From: Alphaproteobacteria bacterium UBA2966
Lineage (GTDB): Bacteria; Pseudomonadota; Alphaproteobacteria; UBA2966
Direction of reading: 5' to 3'
Length of the DNA: 24,241 nucleotides
Assembly: GCA_002348365.1 (NCBI GenBank)
Contig: DEBC01000126.1
Span: forward strand, 1,111 to 25,351
Shown here: piece by piece, positions 23,677-24,241 of the stretch
How the letters are laid out: each line of letters begins with the position of its first letter
Position numbering within the stretch: the stretch's first letter is position 1
The notes under the pieces: generated by a model
What the model saw: only the letters and a program-made list of their open reading frames with translations
Database searches by the model: none
Told to the model about the DNA's origin: nothing
Program-made: the position numbers and the translations under genes

Positions 23677-24241
23677 CTATGGGAGTGGGTCCTGTTTGCC
23701 GATGCGTCGGAGTCCCTCCAGGGCAATGCGCTGGATGTCGTCATGTCGTGACCGATACACGACATATGCGGGGCGGGAGAACTCCGCTGAATCAGGAACG
23801 CGATACAGTTTTTCCTCGAGGACGTAGGTCTGAACGACCCGGGCCGGAAAGTAGCCGGCGCCGCCCTACTCCAGCAGGTGGTCCAGGGCCGGCGTTCCGT
23901 GGCTGAATGCCATGGCGTGCATTTCGAAGTGGGGATACTCGATTCCGTGACTGGCCTCGAACTCCTCACCCCCAATCCACGAATAGATAGTCCTCCGAGC
24001 CAACCCTTGCATGGTCGGCTTCCGTGGCCACGAGCACGAGCGTCTCATCGACGAGCTGCTCGATCTCAACCCCCGGACGATTTTGCGGTGCGTACGTCAG
24101 CGCCAGATCCAACGAGCCTTCGGCCAGTCTCTGCATCAACCATTCTGCCGGACCCGTTTCAACACGAAGCGCAACATCAGGGGCCTGCTCACGCATCCAG
24201 CCCGACCAGCTCAGCATGAGCCGGTGCCACAGGCTGAACTG
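23677..24241 (-). pseudogene. LysR-type regulator effector-binding domain, broken and 5' truncated by the window edge
   Basis: Only the C-terminal effector-binding half is in view; the helix-turn-helix lies beyond 24241. The frame runs ALRVETGPAEWLMQRLAEGS, then LDLALTYAPQNRPGVEIEQL to EDYLFVDWG, where a TGA follows. One extra C in the run 23969-23973 (G5 on the coding strand) explains this: removing it gives VDWGEEFEASH and continues HAMAFSHGTPALDHLLE. A TAG at 23866-23868 then interrupts, and the same frame goes on (GGAGYFPARVVQTYVLEEKLYRVPD) to a final TAG at 23677. The DWGEEF and GGxGYFP positions match LysR proteins. Two independent lesions imply a pseudogene. Its target is unknown. Confidence 0.75.

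Overview
The window looks like a chromosomal segment of a moderately G+C-rich alphaproteobacterium, possibly Rhodospirillales-like. This rests on gene content: Rieske and intradiol aromatic catabolism, class III adenylate cyclases with TolB-like/TPR modules, Sel1-repeat proteins, a DUF6362-like protein and CbtBA. No rRNA or tRNA gene is present to fix the taxonomy. About two dozen genes are recognisable, and five or six loci are visibly broken.

Region 1 (1-5572, + strand) is an aromatic-compound catabolic cluster. It holds a 5'-truncated Rieske oxygenase, a second Rieske oxygenase gutted by an internal deletion, a PcaH-like intradiol ring-cleavage dioxygenase, a PcaB-like cycloisomerase, a LigI-type amidohydrolase coupled to it by an ATGA overlap, and an SMP-30/regucalcin-type lactonase. 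Canonical pcaC and pcaD are absent. The set (intradiol dioxygenase, PcaB, LigI-like lactonase) resembles the 4-sulfocatechol route more than the ordinary beta-ketoadipate route.

Region 2 (5618-8056, - strand) carries an aldehyde dehydrogenase followed by a beta-hydroxyacid dehydrogenase with one in-frame TAA. A near-ideal inverted repeat and an extended -10 lie upstream of the aldehyde dehydrogenase.

Region 3 (8137-10495) is regulatory. A LexA/S24-type repressor (-) is divergent from a DUF6362-like protein (+). Between them are a strong sigma70-type promoter and repeated ATCACC half-sites. A SPOR-domain lipoprotein follows.

Region 4 (10620-17956) holds oxidative catabolic enzymes: an extended SDR reductase, a Baeyer-Villiger monooxygenase, a SnoaL-like protein, an alpha/beta hydrolase and a GMC oxidoreductase. 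Such a set could process alicyclic or terpenoid alcohols, ketones and lactones. A broken Sel1 gene sits in the middle.

Region 5 (18068-19717) is a decayed chimera of two different nucleotide-cyclase genes. Region 6 (19840-24241) has cbtB-cbtA (cobalt uptake), a zinc alcohol dehydrogenase, an intact secreted Sel1 protein, an OsmC-family protein, and a LysR regulator broken by a frameshift and a stop at the window edge.

The most notable features are the density of gene decay (internal deletions, in-frame stops and G-tract indels beside apparently intact genes), the unusual lower pathway in region 1, and the repressor/DUF6362 switch.
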